Numbered from the stretch's first letter, positions 9,654 to 18,231 are shown. The stretch: DNA of 64,000 nt from Propionibacteriaceae bacterium (GCA_025965155.1 JAOPXN010000090.1:1-64000); one strand, 5' to 3'. Notes: generated from the sequence alone by a model not told the origin. Made by a program: numbers and translations.

Positions 9654-11333
9654 ATGGTCCGCAAGCCTCCGCCCCGCTCCGCCGTCATTGTCATCGTCGG
9701 CCTCGCAGTGGCGTTCGGAGTGTGGACCTGGCTTGTCTTCAGCTGGGCGCCGCTCCAGGCGATCGACCGCCGCATCGTGCCTCCTCCGGTGGATCCCCGA
9801 TCGGCGCTCGCTGAGATCCTTGCTGCCTTCGCCCTGCTGACCTGGCCCGGGCTGATCTACGCAGCGCTTCTCGGCATCGCCTTCTGGGCCGGTCGGCACC
9901 GGCTCCGCCAGCTGTCGACGGCGTTGGTCCTCACCGTCGTGCTGGGTTGGGGCGGTGCCACCGCGCTCAAGCTGATCCTTCGGCGGCCGCGGCCGGCGCA
10001 GGCCCTGGACCTGATCACTGCGCACGGCTATGCCTACCCGTCGGGCCATGTGGTCGCGGTCGTGGCTGGGGTGATCGCGGTCGGCGCCACCCTCGCCGTC
10101 ACCCGGCAGAGTGCGCGCGCCCGGCTGGTCTGGCAGGTCGCCGCGGCGGCGATCGTACTGGCGGTGGCCCTGGATCGCTGGCTGCTGTCAGCGCACTACA
10201 TCTCCGACCTGATCGGGGGCGCGTTGTTCGGTGCGCTGGTCGCCTCCTTCTCACTGGCGGTCGCCGGGGTCTCGGTGCCCATCCCGCATGAGATCGTCAC
10301 CGAGCTGGTCCGGAAGAAGCCGCCGGTCGACCTCGAGGGCGCGCCGCCGAAACGCTGTGCCGTGGTCTACAACCCGGCCAAGGTGACGGACTGGGCGGGC
10401 TTTCGCCGCCACGTCGAGTACGAGCTGTCCGCGCGTGGCTGGCAGCGAACGCTGTGGCTGGAGACGACACCGGAGGATCCCGGGGTGGAGATGACCGCAC
10501 GCGCGGTGGAGGAGCAGGTAGACCTGGTGCTCGGTGCGGGCGGGGACGGCACCATCCGGGTGATCTGCTCCGGCCTGGCCAACACGGGCATTCCCTTCGG
10601 TCTGATCCCGGCCGGCACCGGCAATCTGCTGGCCCGCAACATCGGCATCCCGCTGGACGAGGCCGCTGCCCTGGACGTGGCGTTCGACGGGGTCGACAAA
10701 CCGATCGATCTGGTGAAACTGACCATCGACGATGAGACGACGCACCACTTCGCGGTCATGGCCGGCATCGGCATCGACGCGGTGATCATGCAGGGCACCA
10801 ACCCGGACCTGAAGAAGGCCGTCGGGTCGGCGGCGTACTTTGTCTCCGCGGCACGGAACGCCAACCATCCACCCCTGCATGCCACCATCCGGGTCGACGG
10901 CCAGCCGCCGCTCCGCCGCCGGGCGCACGTGATCGTGATCGGCAACGTCGGGTATCTGCAGGCCAACATCCCGCTGATCCCCGACGCCAAACCCGACGAC
11001 GGCCTGCTGGACGTCCTGATTGCCTCCCCCCGTGGGATGGCGGACTGGGTCAAGCTCACCACCCGCGTCCTCACCAGGGGCCGGCGTACCGACGCTCAGC
11101 TGGACCGGCTGACCGGCCGCTCCGTCCGGATCACCGTGGAGGAGCGCGACCACTACCAGTTGGACGGTGATACCGCCGGGCAGTGCAACAGCATGACCGC
11201 GGAGGTACAGCAAGGCGCACTGACGCTGCGGGTCCCGCGGTCCTGGAGGCGGGAGCCCGGCACTGACGAGCTGTCGGAGGAAACCGGGCCGGACCTGGCG
11301 TCCACCCCCGGGTCTGTCGGCGTCCGGGTTTAG
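9654..11333 (+). CDS. PAP2 phosphatase-diacylglycerol/lipid kinase fusion
   Basis: 559 residues in two enzymatic halves. Residues 1-210 form a membrane PAP2 domain with five to six helices and the phosphatase triad KLILRRPRP, YPSGH and RWLLSAHYISD. Residues 225-540 are a DAGK/LCB5-type kinase domain with AVVYNPAK, GAGGDGTIRV and LIPAGTGNLLARN. The protein could dephosphorylate one polyprenyl or phosphatidate lipid and phosphorylate another at the inner leaflet. The ATG at 9654 has AAAGGA about 8 bases upstream. Its stop codon overlaps the converging pheA stop by 4 bp. Confidence 0.9.
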   Translation: MVRKPPPRSAVIVIVGLAVAFGVWTWLVFSWAPLQAIDRRIVPPPVDPRSALAEILAAFALLTWPGLIYAALLGIAFWAGRHRLRQLSTALVLTVVLGWGGATALKLILRRPRPAQALDLITAHGYAYPSGHVVAVVAGVIAVGATLAVTRQSARARLVWQVAAAAIVLAVALDRWLLSAHYISDLIGGALFGALVASFSLAVAGVSVPIPHEIVTELVRKKPPVDLEGAPPKRCAVVYNPAKVTDWAGFRRHVEYELSARGWQRTLWLETTPEDPGVEMTARAVEEQVDLVLGAGGDGTIRVICSGLANTGIPFGLIPAGTGNLLARNIGIPLDEAAALDVAFDGVDKPIDLVKLTIDDETTHHFAVMAGIGIDAVIMQGTNPDLKKAVGSAAYFVSAARNANHPPLHATIRVDGQPPLRRRAHVIVIGNVGYLQANIPLIPDAKPDDGLLDVLIASPRGMADWVKLTTRVLTRGRRTDAQLDRLTGRSVRITVEERDHYQLDGDTAGQCNSMTAEVQQGALTLRVPRSWRREPGTDELSEETGPDLASTPGSVGVRV

Positions 11334-12268
11334 CCGCTGCGGAGCCGCTTCAGCCAGGCCGCTGCGCCGGCGTAGTCGGAGTTGGAGGTACCGGGCCGGA
11401 TCGTCGGCCGGGCCCGGTCGGCGCGGGGATAGCTGCCCAGGAAAACGACGTCCGCGCATACCCGGTGAAGTCCCATCATCGCCTCCGCCAGGCGTGCGTC
11501 GTCGATATGGCCCTCGGCGTCGACGGAGAAGCAGTAGTCACCCAGCGTCGTTTTCGTTGGGCGGGACTCGATTCGGCACAGGTTGACCCCGCGGCTGGCG
11601 AACTGGTCCAGGATGTCCAGCAGCGCACCAGGATGGTCCTCCCGCATAAAGAGCACCATCGTGGTCTTGTCGGCACCGGTCGGCGGGCCCACCGGGCCGG
11701 GCCGGGACACCAGAACGAACCGGGTGACCGCGTCGGGGTTGTCGGCGATTTCGTCGGCCAACACTGTGAGCCGGTGCATCTCGCCGGCGATCCGCGCACA
11801 GATGGCTGCGTCGAACCGTGACCCTGGGTCGGCGACCTCGGCCGCTGCAGCAGCCGTGGAGCCGCCTTCGGAGACGGTTGCCTGCGGCAGATGGGTGGCC
11901 AACCAGGTCCTGCACTGCGCCGCGGCATGCGGGTGGGTGAGTACGTGGCGCACCTGCGACAAGGTCGCACCGGGGCGGCCGAAGAGGGTGAACTGCACCG
12001 GCAGCAGCACCTCCCGGGTAATGACCAGGGGGTCGCCGTAGGTGAGGTTGTCCAAGGTGGCGGTGACTCCCCCCTCGACCGAGTTCTCGATCGGCACCAG
12101 GGCGGCTGTCACCTCACCGGCGCGCACGGCGTCCAGCGCGAGCCCGACTGTGGCGTACGGGACCGGCTCGCACGGCTGCGCGGGCAGAGTCAGCAGGGCC
12201 TGGTGGGTGAAGGTCCCCACCGGACCGAAATAGCCGTACTGGGCTGGGGGCACTCCGGGCACCGGCAC
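11330..12268 (-). CDS. pheA: Prephenate dehydratase
   Basis: 312-residue monofunctional prephenate dehydratase that converts prephenate to phenylpyruvate in phenylalanine synthesis. The catalytic domain begins GYFGPVGTFTHQAL, contains PIENSVEGGVTATLD, and carries the invariant TRF motif (VTRFVLVSR) near residue 185. A C-terminal ACT domain (GALLDILDQFASRGVNL, then the Phe-binding ESRPTK) provides feedback inhibition. No fused chorismate mutase is present. It converges on and overlaps the lipid phosphatase-kinase gene. Confidence 0.96.
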   Translation of the reverse strand: MPVPGVPPAQYGYFGPVGTFTHQALLTLPAQPCEPVPYATVGLALDAVRAGEVTAALVPIENSVEGGVTATLDNLTYGDPLVITREVLLPVQFTLFGRPGATLSQVRHVLTHPHAAAQCRTWLATHLPQATVSEGGSTAAAAAEVADPGSRFDAAICARIAGEMHRLTVLADEIADNPDAVTRFVLVSRPGPVGPPTGADKTTMVLFMREDHPGALLDILDQFASRGVNLCRIESRPTKTTLGDYCFSVDAEGHIDDARLAEAMMGLHRVCADVVFLGSYPRADRARPTIRPGTSNSDYAGAAAWLKRLRSG

Positions 12269-12308
12269 AGGCTATCTGTTTGCCGTACCTATCTGGCTGC
12301 CCGGCGCC

Positions 12309-12830
12309 TTACGACTGATCGCCGCCGACCGGCCAGCCTAGGTTGGCCGTCTCTAGTTTCAGACCTTCAGCGATGGTTTCGAGCGTCCCGACGACGTGGT
12401 CGAGCTCTGCGTCGGCGAAGCCGTTGAAGATTCCGCTGACCGAGTCGCGGCCGGCTGCCACCAGGTCGCGGCCCTTCTCGCTCAAGCGCACAACGCTGCG
12501 CCGACGGTCGGTCGCGTGCGGACTGCGTTCGGCCAGCCCGGCCACCTCAAGCCTGTCAATCAGCGAGGTGGTGGCGCCGGTGGTGATGCCCAGCAGGCGG
12601 GCGAGCTCGGACTGCCCCAGCTCGCCGTGTGCGTTCAGATGGCTCACGGCCTGGGCCTCGGTATTGCCAACCCCAAGGAAGTTGATCAAGGCCTGTCGGT
12701 ACTGGTCGGCAGCGAACACGACAGAACGCAGGGCCAGCAGGGCATCGTCCCGGTCACGGGTCGCGGCACCCGGGTCCCGGGTGGTTACGTCCTCGGTCAC
12801 GGTGGAAGTCCTTCTATAGAAACGCTTCAA
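12309..12830 (-). CDS. MarR-family transcriptional regulator
   Basis: Winged-helix regulator of about 160-173 residues. The core LNAHGELGQSELARLLGITTGATTSLIDRL is the recognition helix-turn-helix and DRRRSVVRLSEKG is the wing. The true start may be the GTG at 12800 (TEDVTT), because the first ten residues are atypical. It lies next to an AT-rich region with a perfect palindrome at 12864-12878, suggesting autoregulation. The ligand and other targets are unknown. Confidence 0.88.
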   Translation of the reverse strand: MKRFYRRTSTVTEDVTTRDPGAATRDRDDALLALRSVVFAADQYRQALINFLGVGNTEAQAVSHLNAHGELGQSELARLLGITTGATTSLIDRLEVAGLAERSPHATDRRRSVVRLSEKGRDLVAAGRDSVSGIFNGFADAELDHVVGTLETIAEGLKLETANLGWPVGGDQS

Positions 12831-12863
12831 AAGAGGCTTGACAATCTTACTACATAGATAGCA

Positions 12864-12878
12864 AACTACTTAGTAGTT
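12864..12878. promoter_or_regulatory. Palindromic operator candidate for the MarR regulator
   Basis: AACTACT-T-AGTAGTT is a perfect 15-bp palindrome in an AT-rich stretch (12840-12885) that stands out in this GC-rich sequence. It sits 34 bp upstream of the MarR-family start codon, where a promoter would lie. MarR dimers bind palindromes of this kind; assignment to this regulator is inferred from position. Confidence 0.5.
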
Positions 12879-13028
12879 GAACAAGCTTCGGGGGGAAGCA
12901 AGTTCAGATTGTTGGCAGTCGGTGCGTCTCGGGGACAGGCAAACCGACTGCCTGCAAGCCTGCCCAGCCGCCATGGAGCACTTGCCCAGGCGCCGCCAGC
13001 ATAAACGCCAGCATCACCGATTAGCTTC

Positions 13029-13637
13029 TTATCGTGCGAGTGCCGTCACCTCATCGGCCGTCCAGGAGCTCGTAGCCCCGCGCACCGCCGCCAGATAGGC
13101 ACCGATGCGGGCAGCGGACCAGCCGTGCGCCTCACGAAGCCCCACCGCCATCGTGCTCAGGTACGCCTCACTGGGAGCGGCCAGCGGACGGTCGTGCCGA
13201 TCACTGGTGAAGGTCACCATCGGTGCCCCGTGCCGGGTACCGATCCGGATCAGGGTCTCGTAGTGTCCGGGTCCGTAGCTGTGCCTGCCAAAGTGGTGAA
13301 CCAGCGACAGGTCCAGCGCAGATCCGGGCGGCGTCTGCCGCATCTCCTGGGCAAGGACGTCCTCAAACTGGTCGGGGGTGAGCAGATACGCCCGCGCGGC
13401 GACCTGCCCTGGCAGCTCCGCGTCGTAGAACGCCATGCCGCCCTTCCACACTGTCGACTCACCTGCGAAGTAGATCCCACCGCCGACCAGCACGCCGACG
13501 TCAGCCCGCGGCTCGGATGGGTCGCGGCAGCCCGGATAGTGCCGGGCACCGCCGGGCGGCTGGCCGCCACGCAGGTAGCAGCGGAACCTCTCCAGACTCA
13601 GGTTGGACCCGTACGCGACGTACCACAGCCTCTGCAA
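13029..13637 (-). CDS. YGSN-motif protein, gamma-glutamylcyclotransferase-like
   Basis: 202-residue protein starting MQRLWYVAYGSNLS, the conserved YGSN phosphate/substrate-binding loop of the gamma-glutamylcyclotransferase (AIG2/GGCT) fold, followed by GIYFAGES and a YLLTPDQFEDVL segment. Related actinobacterial proteins are sometimes labelled histone deacetylase, for which I see no support. The GGCT-like fold is moderately supported; the substrate is unknown. It is divergent from the downstream VOC protein. Confidence 0.65.
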   Translation of the reverse strand: MQRLWYVAYGSNLSLERFRCYLRGGQPPGGARHYPGCRDPSEPRADVGVLVGGGIYFAGESTVWKGGMAFYDAELPGQVAARAYLLTPDQFEDVLAQEMRQTPPGSALDLSLVHHFGRHSYGPGHYETLIRIGTRHGAPMVTFTSDRHDRPLAAPSEAYLSTMAVGLREAHGWSAARIGAYLAAVRGATSSWTADEVTALAR

Positions 13638-13726
13638 TTATCGACCTCCTCCTGCCGGAAGCGTACTTCCGCGATGGCCTCTGGCGACAATGTGGCGCCG
13701 GTCGTGTGGGACCAGAGGAGGTCTGG

Positions 13727-14167
13727 TTGCATGAGTTCATGTCCATTCGAACCACCGGTTATTCACACGTCCGGCTCACTGTCACCGACCTGGAGCGGTC
13801 CCGCGCCTTCTACGACATGGTCTTGGGCCTCCCTGTGGCGTACGAGCTGCCCGCCGACGCCGATGAGGCCACCCGAGAGTCCCTGGGATTCCTGTACGGC
13901 GGGGTGATCTACTCCTACGGCGACGGCTTCTTCGGTCTGCGACCGGTGGCACCGGGTTCCGACAGGTTCAGCGAGGACCGGGTAGGGCTGGACCACCTGT
14001 CGTTCAAGGTCGCCGACTCCTCTGAGCTGAACATCGCCATCGACCTGCTCGAGGCCCACGGCATTCCGCATGGGGGAATCAAGGACATCGGCAGCGGACT
14101 CATCCTGGAGTTCCGCGACCCAGACGGCATCGCGCTCGAGTTGACCAGCCCGCCGGCGCACGGGTAG
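13727..14167 (+). CDS. VOC-family (glyoxalase/dioxygenase fold) protein
   Basis: About 146 residues with paired beta-alpha-beta-beta-beta modules of the vicinal oxygen chelate fold: YSHVRLTVTDLERSRAFY at the N-terminus (metal-ligand His), GLDHLSFKVAD in the second half, and LILEFRDPDGIALELT at the end. A strong GAGGAGG at 13715-13721 sits 5 bases before a TTG (13727); the ATG at 13739 is the alternative start but is 17 bases away. The stop codon is the first base triplet of a 27-bp tandem repeat array. Reaction unknown. Confidence 0.82.
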   Translation: MHEFMSIRTTGYSHVRLTVTDLERSRAFYDMVLGLPVAYELPADADEATRESLGFLYGGVIYSYGDGFFGLRPVAPGSDRFSEDRVGLDHLSFKVADSSELNIAIDLLEAHGIPHGGIKDIGSGLILEFRDPDGIALELTSPPAHG

Positions 14168-14262
14168 GTCGCTTGCGCGGGAGCGCACGAATAGACGTTT
14201 TGCGCGAGAGCGCGCGGGTAGGTCATTTGCGCGGGAGCGCACGAGTAGATCCTTGCGGGCGG
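14165..14262. repeat. 27-bp tandem repeat array of hairpin units
   Basis: Four consecutive units begin with TAG at 14165, 14192, 14219 and 14246, an exact 27-bp period; the last is degenerate. Units one and three contain TGCGC-GGGA-GCGCA, unit two GCGC-GAGA-GCGC, so each unit can form a small hairpin. The array starts exactly at the VOC gene stop codon and ends about 55 bp before the adenosine deaminase ATG. It may act as a terminator or mRNA-stabilising cluster. Confidence 0.85.
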
Positions 14263-14316
14263 GCGCCGGGTGCCCCTCAAGCACACGCTCGCCGCGCGTG
14301 CCCCCAGACTGGTGCC

Positions 14317-15351
14317 ATGGTCGCTTCCGCGGGACTCGGGTCAGCAGAACTGTCAGCGTTCGTCGCCGGCCTGCCCAAGGCTGAGCTGCACGTCCACCAC
14401 GTCGGTTCTGCCTCGCCGCGGATCGTCGCCGAGCTCGCCAGCCGCCATCCCGGCGTGGTCCCCGGCGACCCGGACGAGCTGGCCAGCTACTTCACCTTCG
14501 CCGACTTCGCGCACTTCGTCACGGTCTACCTCAGCGTGGTTGACCTGATCCGTACGCCGGAGGATGTCCGACTGCTGACCTACGAGGTGGCTGCCGACAT
14601 GGCGGCGCAGAACATTCGGTACGCCGAGCTGACGGTCAGCCCGTACACCTCGGTCATCCGCGGTGTCCCGGTGGAGGGCTTCATGGAGGCCATCGAGGAC
14701 GCTCGGGTTGCGGCCGAACGGGATCACGGCCTGGTGCTGCGCTGGATCTTCGACATCCCCGGCGAGCTGGGCCTCGAAGCTGCCGAGGGCACCGCCACCA
14801 TTGCCCTCGAGCACGGGCCCTCGACCCTGGTGGGCTTCGGGTTGGGCGGGCCGGAGATCGGTGTACCCCGGCCGCAGTTCAAGCCGTACTTCGACCGAGC
14901 TCGGGCGGCCGGCCTGCACAGCGTGCCGCACGCCGGCGAGACCACCGGCCCGCAGACAATCTGGGACGCGCTCACCGAGCTGGGCGCCGAGCGGATCGGC
15001 CACGGCACCTCGGCCGCGCAGGATCCGGCCCTGCTGGCACATCTGGCTGCGGAGGGCATCCCGGTAGAGGTCTCGCCGACCTCCAACATCGCCACCCGGG
15101 CGGTGACCGATCTGGATGCGCACCCGCTCATCGCTATGGCGGCGGCCGGGGTTCCGGTCAGCATCAACAGCGACGACCCGCCGATGTTCGGCACCACGTT
15201 GAACCGGGAGTACGAGATCGCAGCCGGCTTGTTGAAGCTGGACCAGTCAGGTCTGGCGGACCTGGCCAAGGCCGCCGTCGACGCCTCCTTCCTGCATCCG
15301 GCCGGCAAGACCGCGCTCCGGAGCGAGATCGACCGGTACGCCGCTGGTTGA
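14317..15351 (+). CDS. add: Adenosine deaminase family protein
   Basis: 344-residue TIM-barrel metal hydrolase. Zinc ligands are visible in ELHVHHVGSA (His25, His27), VPHAGET, and the NSDDP motif near the C-terminus; RIGHGTSA and VSPTSN are the other family signatures. It would deaminate adenosine/deoxyadenosine to inosine in purine salvage; the His-Val-His-His form is an actinobacterial variant, so substrate range could differ. The ATG at 14317 is chosen because everything upstream in frame encodes the 27-bp repeat array. Confidence 0.88.
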   Translation: MVASAGLGSAELSAFVAGLPKAELHVHHVGSASPRIVAELASRHPGVVPGDPDELASYFTFADFAHFVTVYLSVVDLIRTPEDVRLLTYEVAADMAAQNIRYAELTVSPYTSVIRGVPVEGFMEAIEDARVAAERDHGLVLRWIFDIPGELGLEAAEGTATIALEHGPSTLVGFGLGGPEIGVPRPQFKPYFDRARAAGLHSVPHAGETTGPQTIWDALTELGAERIGHGTSAAQDPALLAHLAAEGIPVEVSPTSNIATRAVTDLDAHPLIAMAAAGVPVSINSDDPPMFGTTLNREYEIAAGLLKLDQSGLADLAKAAVDASFLHPAGKTALRSEIDRYAAG

Positions 15352-15391
15352 GCGGACCCGGCCGACCGCTACACCGCCCCTGAGCCGTCGA

Positions 15392-15433
15392 GCGGCGTGG
15401 ATCGAAACGGTGGTTCGTCTCAATCCACGCCGC
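15392..15433. terminator. Bidirectional terminator-like hairpin
   Basis: GCGGCGTGGAT (15392-15402) and ATCCACGCCGC (15423-15433) form a perfect 11-bp stem around a 20-base loop, placed between the 3' ends of the converging adenosine deaminase gene and the small minus-strand gene. Its second arm lies at the stop codon of the latter. There is no clear U-tract. Confidence 0.55.
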
Positions 15434-15704
15434 CGCCGGCCATCCGCCATGCAGGGGCGGGTGGGGACCGCTGGTTGCCCCACACCGGGGTGTTCAGCCG
15501 GTCGTGCGGGCGGCCGTGTCCCGGCGCGCGCCGACGCGGAAGCGCCGAACGCTCCCACGGGCTGCCATTGCTCGTCGGCGGCTCCGGTGGCGTCGTCGGG
15601 TCCGCGCCGAACTCGGCCGCGATGATGGCGGCGAACTCGGCATCCACCCAACCCTGCTCGAGCTGATCCAGCAGGGCGGACTCATCCATCGCGGCGACCG
15701 CCAT
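15420..15704 (-). CDS. Small hypothetical protein in the Hsp20 operon
   Basis: 94 residues, unrecognised. The N-terminal third is acidic and helical (MDESALLDQLEQGWVDAEF), the rest is Pro/Arg-rich and probably disordered. A strong GGAGG 7-8 bases before the ATG supports translation. It begins 47 bp after the Hsp20 stop on the same strand, so it is probably co-transcribed with the chaperone and controlled by the same operator. Could be a stress-related accessory factor; function unknown. Confidence 0.6.
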   Translation of the reverse strand: MAVAAMDESALLDQLEQGWVDAEFAAIIAAEFGADPTTPPEPPTSNGSPWERSALPRRRAPGHGRPHDRLNTPVWGNQRSPPAPAWRMAGGGVD

Positions 15705-15751
15705 CGTGGGCGCCTCCTTCCGACCGCTTGCCTCGCCGGGTGGTCAGCCCG

Positions 15752-16171
15752 TCAGGCGTTGATCACCTTCTGCTCGTCGCCACTGCTGACCGCGATCTTG
15801 CGCGGCTTGGCCCTCTCCGCCACCGGAATCTCCAGCCGGAGCACGCCGGACTCGTAGCTTGCCGTGATCTTGTCGGTGTCCAGGTTGTCGCCCAGGATGA
15901 TCTGGCGGCTGAACACCCCGCGAGGCCGCTCTGCGGCGACCAGTTCGGCGATCCCCTCCCTGGCGGGCCGGTCGGCTCGAACCGTCAGGACGTTGCGCTC
16001 AACATCCAGGTCGATGGAGTTGGTGTCAACACCCGGCAGGTCGAACTCGATGATGAACCGCTCGTTCTCCCGCCAGGCGTCCATGTTCATCAGCGCCGGC
16101 CGGGCCGCGGTTCCGAACACCTGCTGGGTCAGCCGATCGAGGTCCCGGAATGGGTCTGTGCGCATCAACAT
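15752..16171 (-). CDS. Hsp20/alpha-crystallin family small heat-shock protein
   Basis: 139-residue ATP-independent holdase. N-terminal [18 protein letters not shown], then the alpha-crystallin domain ([34 protein letters not shown] ... [31 protein letters not shown]), ending with AKPRKIAV, the position of the I-x-V-type tail. I use the ATG at 16171 because GGAGG is 8 bases upstream; the ATG at 16177 is too close to it. Divergent from a MerR regulator across a palindrome, which suggests heat-shock-type repression. Confidence 0.93.
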   Translation of the reverse strand: MLMRTDPFRDLDRLTQQVFGTAARPALMNMDAWRENERFIIEFDLPGVDTNSIDLDVERNVLTVRADRPAREGIAELVAAERPRGVFSRQIILGDNLDTDKITASYESGVLRLEIPVAERAKPRKIAVSSGDEQKVINA

Positions 16172-16220
16172 TGCCATCACCTCCGTAGGGTCTAATCCAG
16201 TTGTCTTGATCGATGCGCGA

Positions 16221-16240
16221 GCCACCATATCTATGGTGGC
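16221..16240. promoter_or_regulatory. Perfect 9+2+9 palindrome between hsp20 and merR
   Basis: GCCACCATA-TC-TATGGTGGC lies in the 113-bp space between the divergent Hsp20 and MerR genes. A perfect dyad of this length is the expected form of a MerR/HspR-type operator and could control both directions. Assignment rests on symmetry and position. Confidence 0.65.
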
Positions 16241-16284
16241 CGATACAGGTTTTATATAGCACAGTCTGCAGCTACGATCAAGAC

Positions 16285-16584
16285 GTGTCTGAGCAACCTC
16301 CGGCCGAGAACCGGGACCGCGGCGTCTACGGCATCTCCGTGACCGCCGAGCTGGTCGGGACCGGGGTGCAGAACTTGAGGCTGTACGAGCGCCGGGGACT
16401 GGTCGAGCCAGACCGTTCCGCCGGTGGGACCAGGCGGTACAGCGCCAACGACGTCGACCGGCTGCACCAGATCACCCAGCTACTTGAGCAGGGCCTCAAC
16501 CTGGCAGGTATTGCGATGGTCTTGGAGCTGCGAGATGACAACACCCGGCTGCGCAACCAGCTCGACGACACATCGCAGCAGTGA
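16285..16584 (+). CDS. MerR-family regulator, HspR-like
   Basis: 99 residues starting at GTG 16285. The N-terminal winged helix reads [32 protein letters not shown], then [17 protein letters not shown], and a short C-terminal helix; there is no metal- or drug-binding domain, so it resembles HspR-type minimal MerR proteins. Its position divergent from hsp20 with a shared palindrome argues that it represses the small heat-shock operon. In-frame codons before 16285 read through the operator and are not used. Confidence 0.85.
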   Translation: MSEQPPAENRDRGVYGISVTAELVGTGVQNLRLYERRGLVEPDRSAGGTRRYSANDVDRLHQITQLLEQGLNLAGIAMVLELRDDNTRLRNQLDDTSQQ

Positions 16585-16593
16585 CGGTGCTTT

Positions 16594-18231
16594 CTAGGAG
16601 GGCTGCCGACCCGGCCGCGCCGCCGGCAGTTCGGCCGTCGGCCTCGGCTCGTCTGAGGCCGCAGACTTCGCCGTACCGAACGGGAACAGTTCCGGGCGAT
16701 CGGGCCTGCGCCACCACATGACAATGGCCAGCAGCACTCCGATCTGGAGAATCGGCGACACAGTGTCTCGAAGCCGGCTGGCAGTGAAGTCCAAAGCAGG
16801 CCCGACGTCGAGGGCACGTCCCGGCACGTACGCCATGGACAGCGGCGCGATCCGCATCAGCATGATCTGGTCCAGCTTGCTGGCGCCGAGCACCGCCAGC
16901 GGTATCCAGGCAATCAGGTCGTACCAGGACAGGGTGTACATCGAGGTCACCAGCCAGGCCACCGACAGCACCAGCGCGGTCCGCAGGGCGATGGTCAGCG
17001 GGTCGCGGGTCGGGTCCATGCCAGGCTCCAGGCCCGGCGCCGCTGTCCAGGGCACCACCTTGGACAGCATCCAGGCGATCACCACCAAGCCCAGGTAGGC
17101 GATGCAGCCGACAATGATCTTGGCCGCGACCGAGGCCATGAACAGGTCGAGGAAGCGGAACACCGGGTTCGCCCAGGAGCCGACGGAGACGTAGCTGCCG
17201 TTGCGGAGCACCTGGAAGAAAGCGGCCGGCTCCCACACCAGGTAGGCCAGTGCCATCGGGATCCCCGTGCCGAGGCAGAGCAGGAGCGCCTTCTTGGGTT
17301 CCCTCCGGTAGGCCCACAGCATCGCCAGCCCCCAGATGCCGATGCTGAGCTTGGCGCACCCGGCCAGTCCGATTCCGATTCCGGCGGCGAACGGGCTCTT
17401 CCGGATCATCAGCAGGCCGAACACCGCAAACATCACCGACAGCGCCTCGTTGTGCGCGCCTGCGACCACGGCCCAGATCAGCACCGGATTGGCGATGGTC
17501 AGCAGCGTCGCGCGGGCCTGTCGCCGCGAATCCCCCCTGGCCAGCAGGACCGCGCCGGCGCAGGTAATGATGAACGAGACGACGGCGAAGACCTGGAGCC
17601 AGAAGACGATGTCGTGCATGTTCTCCCCGCCCCAGCGGTTCGCCAGCAGCTGGGTCCAGGAGGTGATCGGCCCGTACACGCTGGGCGTGTCCTGCCACGG
17701 TCGCTCGGTCCAGCGCAGCACCGGGTCGAACTGACCGCGAAACACCTCGGCCGGAGTGATCCCGTACGGGTCCCGGCCGATGGCCTGGAGCCGGCCGTAC
17801 GCGGCGTACATCAAGACGTCGGCCGAGGTCAGCGGCGGCACGGTGATGGTGACCAGACTCAGTCCGGTGCCGAGCGCGAACAGGCGTCTGACCCGCGGCT
17901 GCCAGCCGGCGGCGAGGGCGCGCAGGCCGATCCACAGGCCGAGCGCGCCGACCGCGATGGCGATCCAGATCAGCCAGGACACCACCCACTCGTTCGGCTC
18001 GACCAGGCCGGTGGGCAGGTACCAGGGCGGCAGGAGGGAGTCCCGGGGACCGAGGGTGAGGGTCACGGCTGACGGACCGAGAAACCCCGCAATCAAGGTC
18101 AGAACGGTGGCTCCGATGATGCAGCCGAGGGCGAAGCGGTGATCGCAGTGCCAGGCCGGAGGCTGATAGGTCTGCTTCGGCGGCGTGGCCGGGTTGCCGC
18201 GGCTGCCGCGTCCTTCGTGCTGCGGACTCAC
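16594..18231 (-). CDS. GT-C polyprenyl-phosphate-mannose-dependent mannosyltransferase-like protein (MptA/MptB type)
   Basis: 545-residue polytopic protein with about 12 predicted helices. After the first membrane segment come LGPRDSLLPPWYLP and, near residue 140, TSADVLMYAAYGRL followed by GRDPYG, matching the acidic catalytic loop of MptA/MptB-like GT-C enzymes that extend alpha-1,6-mannan from polyprenyl-phosphate mannose outside the membrane. Its ATG overlaps the stop of the upstream GT2 gene by 4 bp, so both probably act in one cell-wall glycan pathway. Exact sugar is not certain. Confidence 0.8.
   Translation of the reverse strand: MSPQHEGRGSRGNPATPPKQTYQPPAWHCDHRFALGCIIGATVLTLIAGFLGPSAVTLTLGPRDSLLPPWYLPTGLVEPNEWVVSWLIWIAIAVGALGLWIGLRALAAGWQPRVRRLFALGTGLSLVTITVPPLTSADVLMYAAYGRLQAIGRDPYGITPAEVFRGQFDPVLRWTERPWQDTPSVYGPITSWTQLLANRWGGENMHDIVFWLQVFAVVSFIITCAGAVLLARGDSRRQARATLLTIANPVLIWAVVAGAHNEALSVMFAVFGLLMIRKSPFAAGIGIGLAGCAKLSIGIWGLAMLWAYRREPKKALLLCLGTGIPMALAYLVWEPAAFFQVLRNGSYVSVGSWANPVFRFLDLFMASVAAKIIVGCIAYLGLVVIAWMLSKVVPWTAAPGLEPGMDPTRDPLTIALRTALVLSVAWLVTSMYTLSWYDLIAWIPLAVLGASKLDQIMLMRIAPLSMAYVPGRALDVGPALDFTASRLRDTVSPILQIGVLLAIVMWWRRPDRPELFPFGTAKSAASDEPRPTAELPAARPGRQPS

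Noticed and set aside
13029-13637. Histone-deacetylase annotation for the YGSN protein
   Set aside because: None of the deacetylase zinc or His-Asp motifs is present; the N-terminal YGSN fits the cyclotransferase-like fold instead.
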